NCBI GenBank assembly: GCA_049652745.1
Contig: JBASEY010000023.1
Coordinates: forward strand, 124,001 to 188,000
Direction: 5' to 3'
Length of the DNA: 64,000 bases
Source: JBASEY01 sp049652745
Lineage (GTDB): Bacteria; CSSED10-310
The notes below the pieces were generated by a model. That model was not told the DNA's origin and did no database searches. It saw only the letters and a program-made list of their open reading frames with translations. The position numbers and the translations under genes are program-made. The stretch's first letter is position 1, and every line of letters begins with the position of its first letter. Below are positions 63,633 through 64,000 of the stretch, one piece after another.

Positions 63633-64000
63633 TTTGCAACCCCTTTAGAATAAAAACGTTTAAATAAAATCATTTTAAGTTGATTTTTGTTCAATCCCTG
63701 TACCAGCGTATCTCGTCCGATAACTTTCTTTGCAACCGACAGCAAGACGAAGCACCAAATCAATAATGAGAGTATAGTGATAGCCGCTGGACCGAATCGG
63801 CACGTTCCATGTATCAAGGAACGGAAAAACAGGCTGATATTGGTAACAGGGATCAAAGCAGTCAAGTTGTTATAAGGGATACCAGGAATAGCGGCTACTA
63901 TGGCCGGTTGAATTCCTATGCTATAGATGATGGAGACATAGCTTTGCGCTTCTTTGAAATCTTTGGCGAATGCAGCCACAAGAATCATCAGAGCATTGAA
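63629..64000 (-). CDS. NatB-like ABC-2 permease, N-terminus cut by window edge
   Basis: The C-terminal 123 residues of a membrane protein with three hydrophobic segments (LVAAFAKDFKEAQSY, IVAAIPGIPYNNLTALIPVTN, AAITILSLLIWCFVLLSV). AFAKDFKEAQSY and P-x-x-N-x-x-x-L-x-P-x-x-N are typical of NatB permeases, and the matching segment of the downstream fusion reads [10 protein letters not shown]...LPIANI. The frame is open to the window edge. It overlaps the NatA-like gene by 4 bases. Confidence 0.85.
   Translation of the reverse strand, partial: FNALMILVAAFAKDFKEAQSYVSIIYSIGIQPAIVAAIPGIPYNNLTALIPVTNISLFFRSLIHGTCRFGPAAITILSLLIWCFVLLSVAKKVIGRDTLVQGLNKNQLKMILFKRFYSKGVAK

Overview
The window comes from a bacterium with a Gram-negative type envelope. 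It carries a TonB-dependent receptor, a second predicted outer-membrane barrel, several lipobox lipoproteins with LspA and Lgt, a PBP4-type DacB, a lytic transglycosylase and Gld-type ABC genes. Base composition is moderate and genes are packed tightly, with many 4-base stop/start overlaps. The gene mix (split methylmalonyl-CoA mutase, Na+-pumping decarboxylase, Gld-type ABC genes, OlsF-like acyltransferase) would suit a member of the FCB superphylum or a neighbouring uncultured phylum. The sequence alone does not fix the phylum. I saw no rRNA, tRNA, CRISPR array, insertion sequence or prophage gene; this looks like ordinary chromosomal backbone.

Layout. 1-4.1 kb: a truncated methyltransferase, a barrel protein, glycyl-tRNA synthetase and an unknown 180-aa protein. 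4.1-8 kb: a 557-base gap with two perfect palindromes, then a 1108-aa GH13 enzyme. 8-10.7 kb: dipeptidase PepD coupled to a DUF362/ferredoxin protein. 10.8-16.3 kb: rsmI, then a sigma-70 factor, DNA polymerase I and dephospho-CoA kinase. 16.2-22 kb (minus strand): a small Cys-rich protein, DacB, a helicase-exonuclease fusion resembling MrfA+MrfB, and a transglycosylase. 22-26.7 kb: an ankyrin lipoprotein, a nucleoside kinase, a B12-binding radical SAM protein and a PfkB kinase. 26.7-32.8 kb: ileS with a leader region, then lspA, lgt, an RluD-type synthase and a sirtuin. 32.8-36.9 kb (minus): an OlsF-like two-domain acyltransferase, an NtrC-type regulator and a prepilin peptidase. 37-44.3 kb: a methylmalonyl-CoA module (cobalamin subunit and MeaB on minus; carboxyltransferase, OadG-like subunit, biotin carrier, beta subunit, mutase large subunit and epimerase on plus). 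44.5-47.9 kb: the oxidative pentose phosphate trio gnd-zwf-pgl. 48-50.4 kb: an ABC exporter pair. 50.4-64 kb (minus): a long run of ABC exporter genes, a lipoprotein, DUF4340, a TrmN6-like methyltransferase and a TonB-dependent receptor.

How the genes fit together. The methylmalonyl-CoA module would interconvert succinyl-CoA and propionyl-CoA and couple decarboxylation to Na+ export. Gnd, Zwf and Pgl supply NADPH and pentoses. Lgt and LspA mature the lipoproteins encoded here.

The most striking observation is upstream of ileS. A consensus-like promoter is followed about 14 bases after the expected start by a 38-codon ORF with its own ribosome binding site. The ORF ends in a run of isoleucine codons (7 of the last 9, the final five consecutive), followed at once by a GC-rich hairpin and then by the isoleucyl-tRNA synthetase gene. 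This is the architecture of leader-peptide attenuation sensing charged tRNA-Ile. Other points of interest are the MrfA-MrfB fusion with a possible sliding-clamp motif in its linker, a 40-codon ORF bridging two genes of the Gld-type operon, and an ABC permease fused to a CPBP protease.
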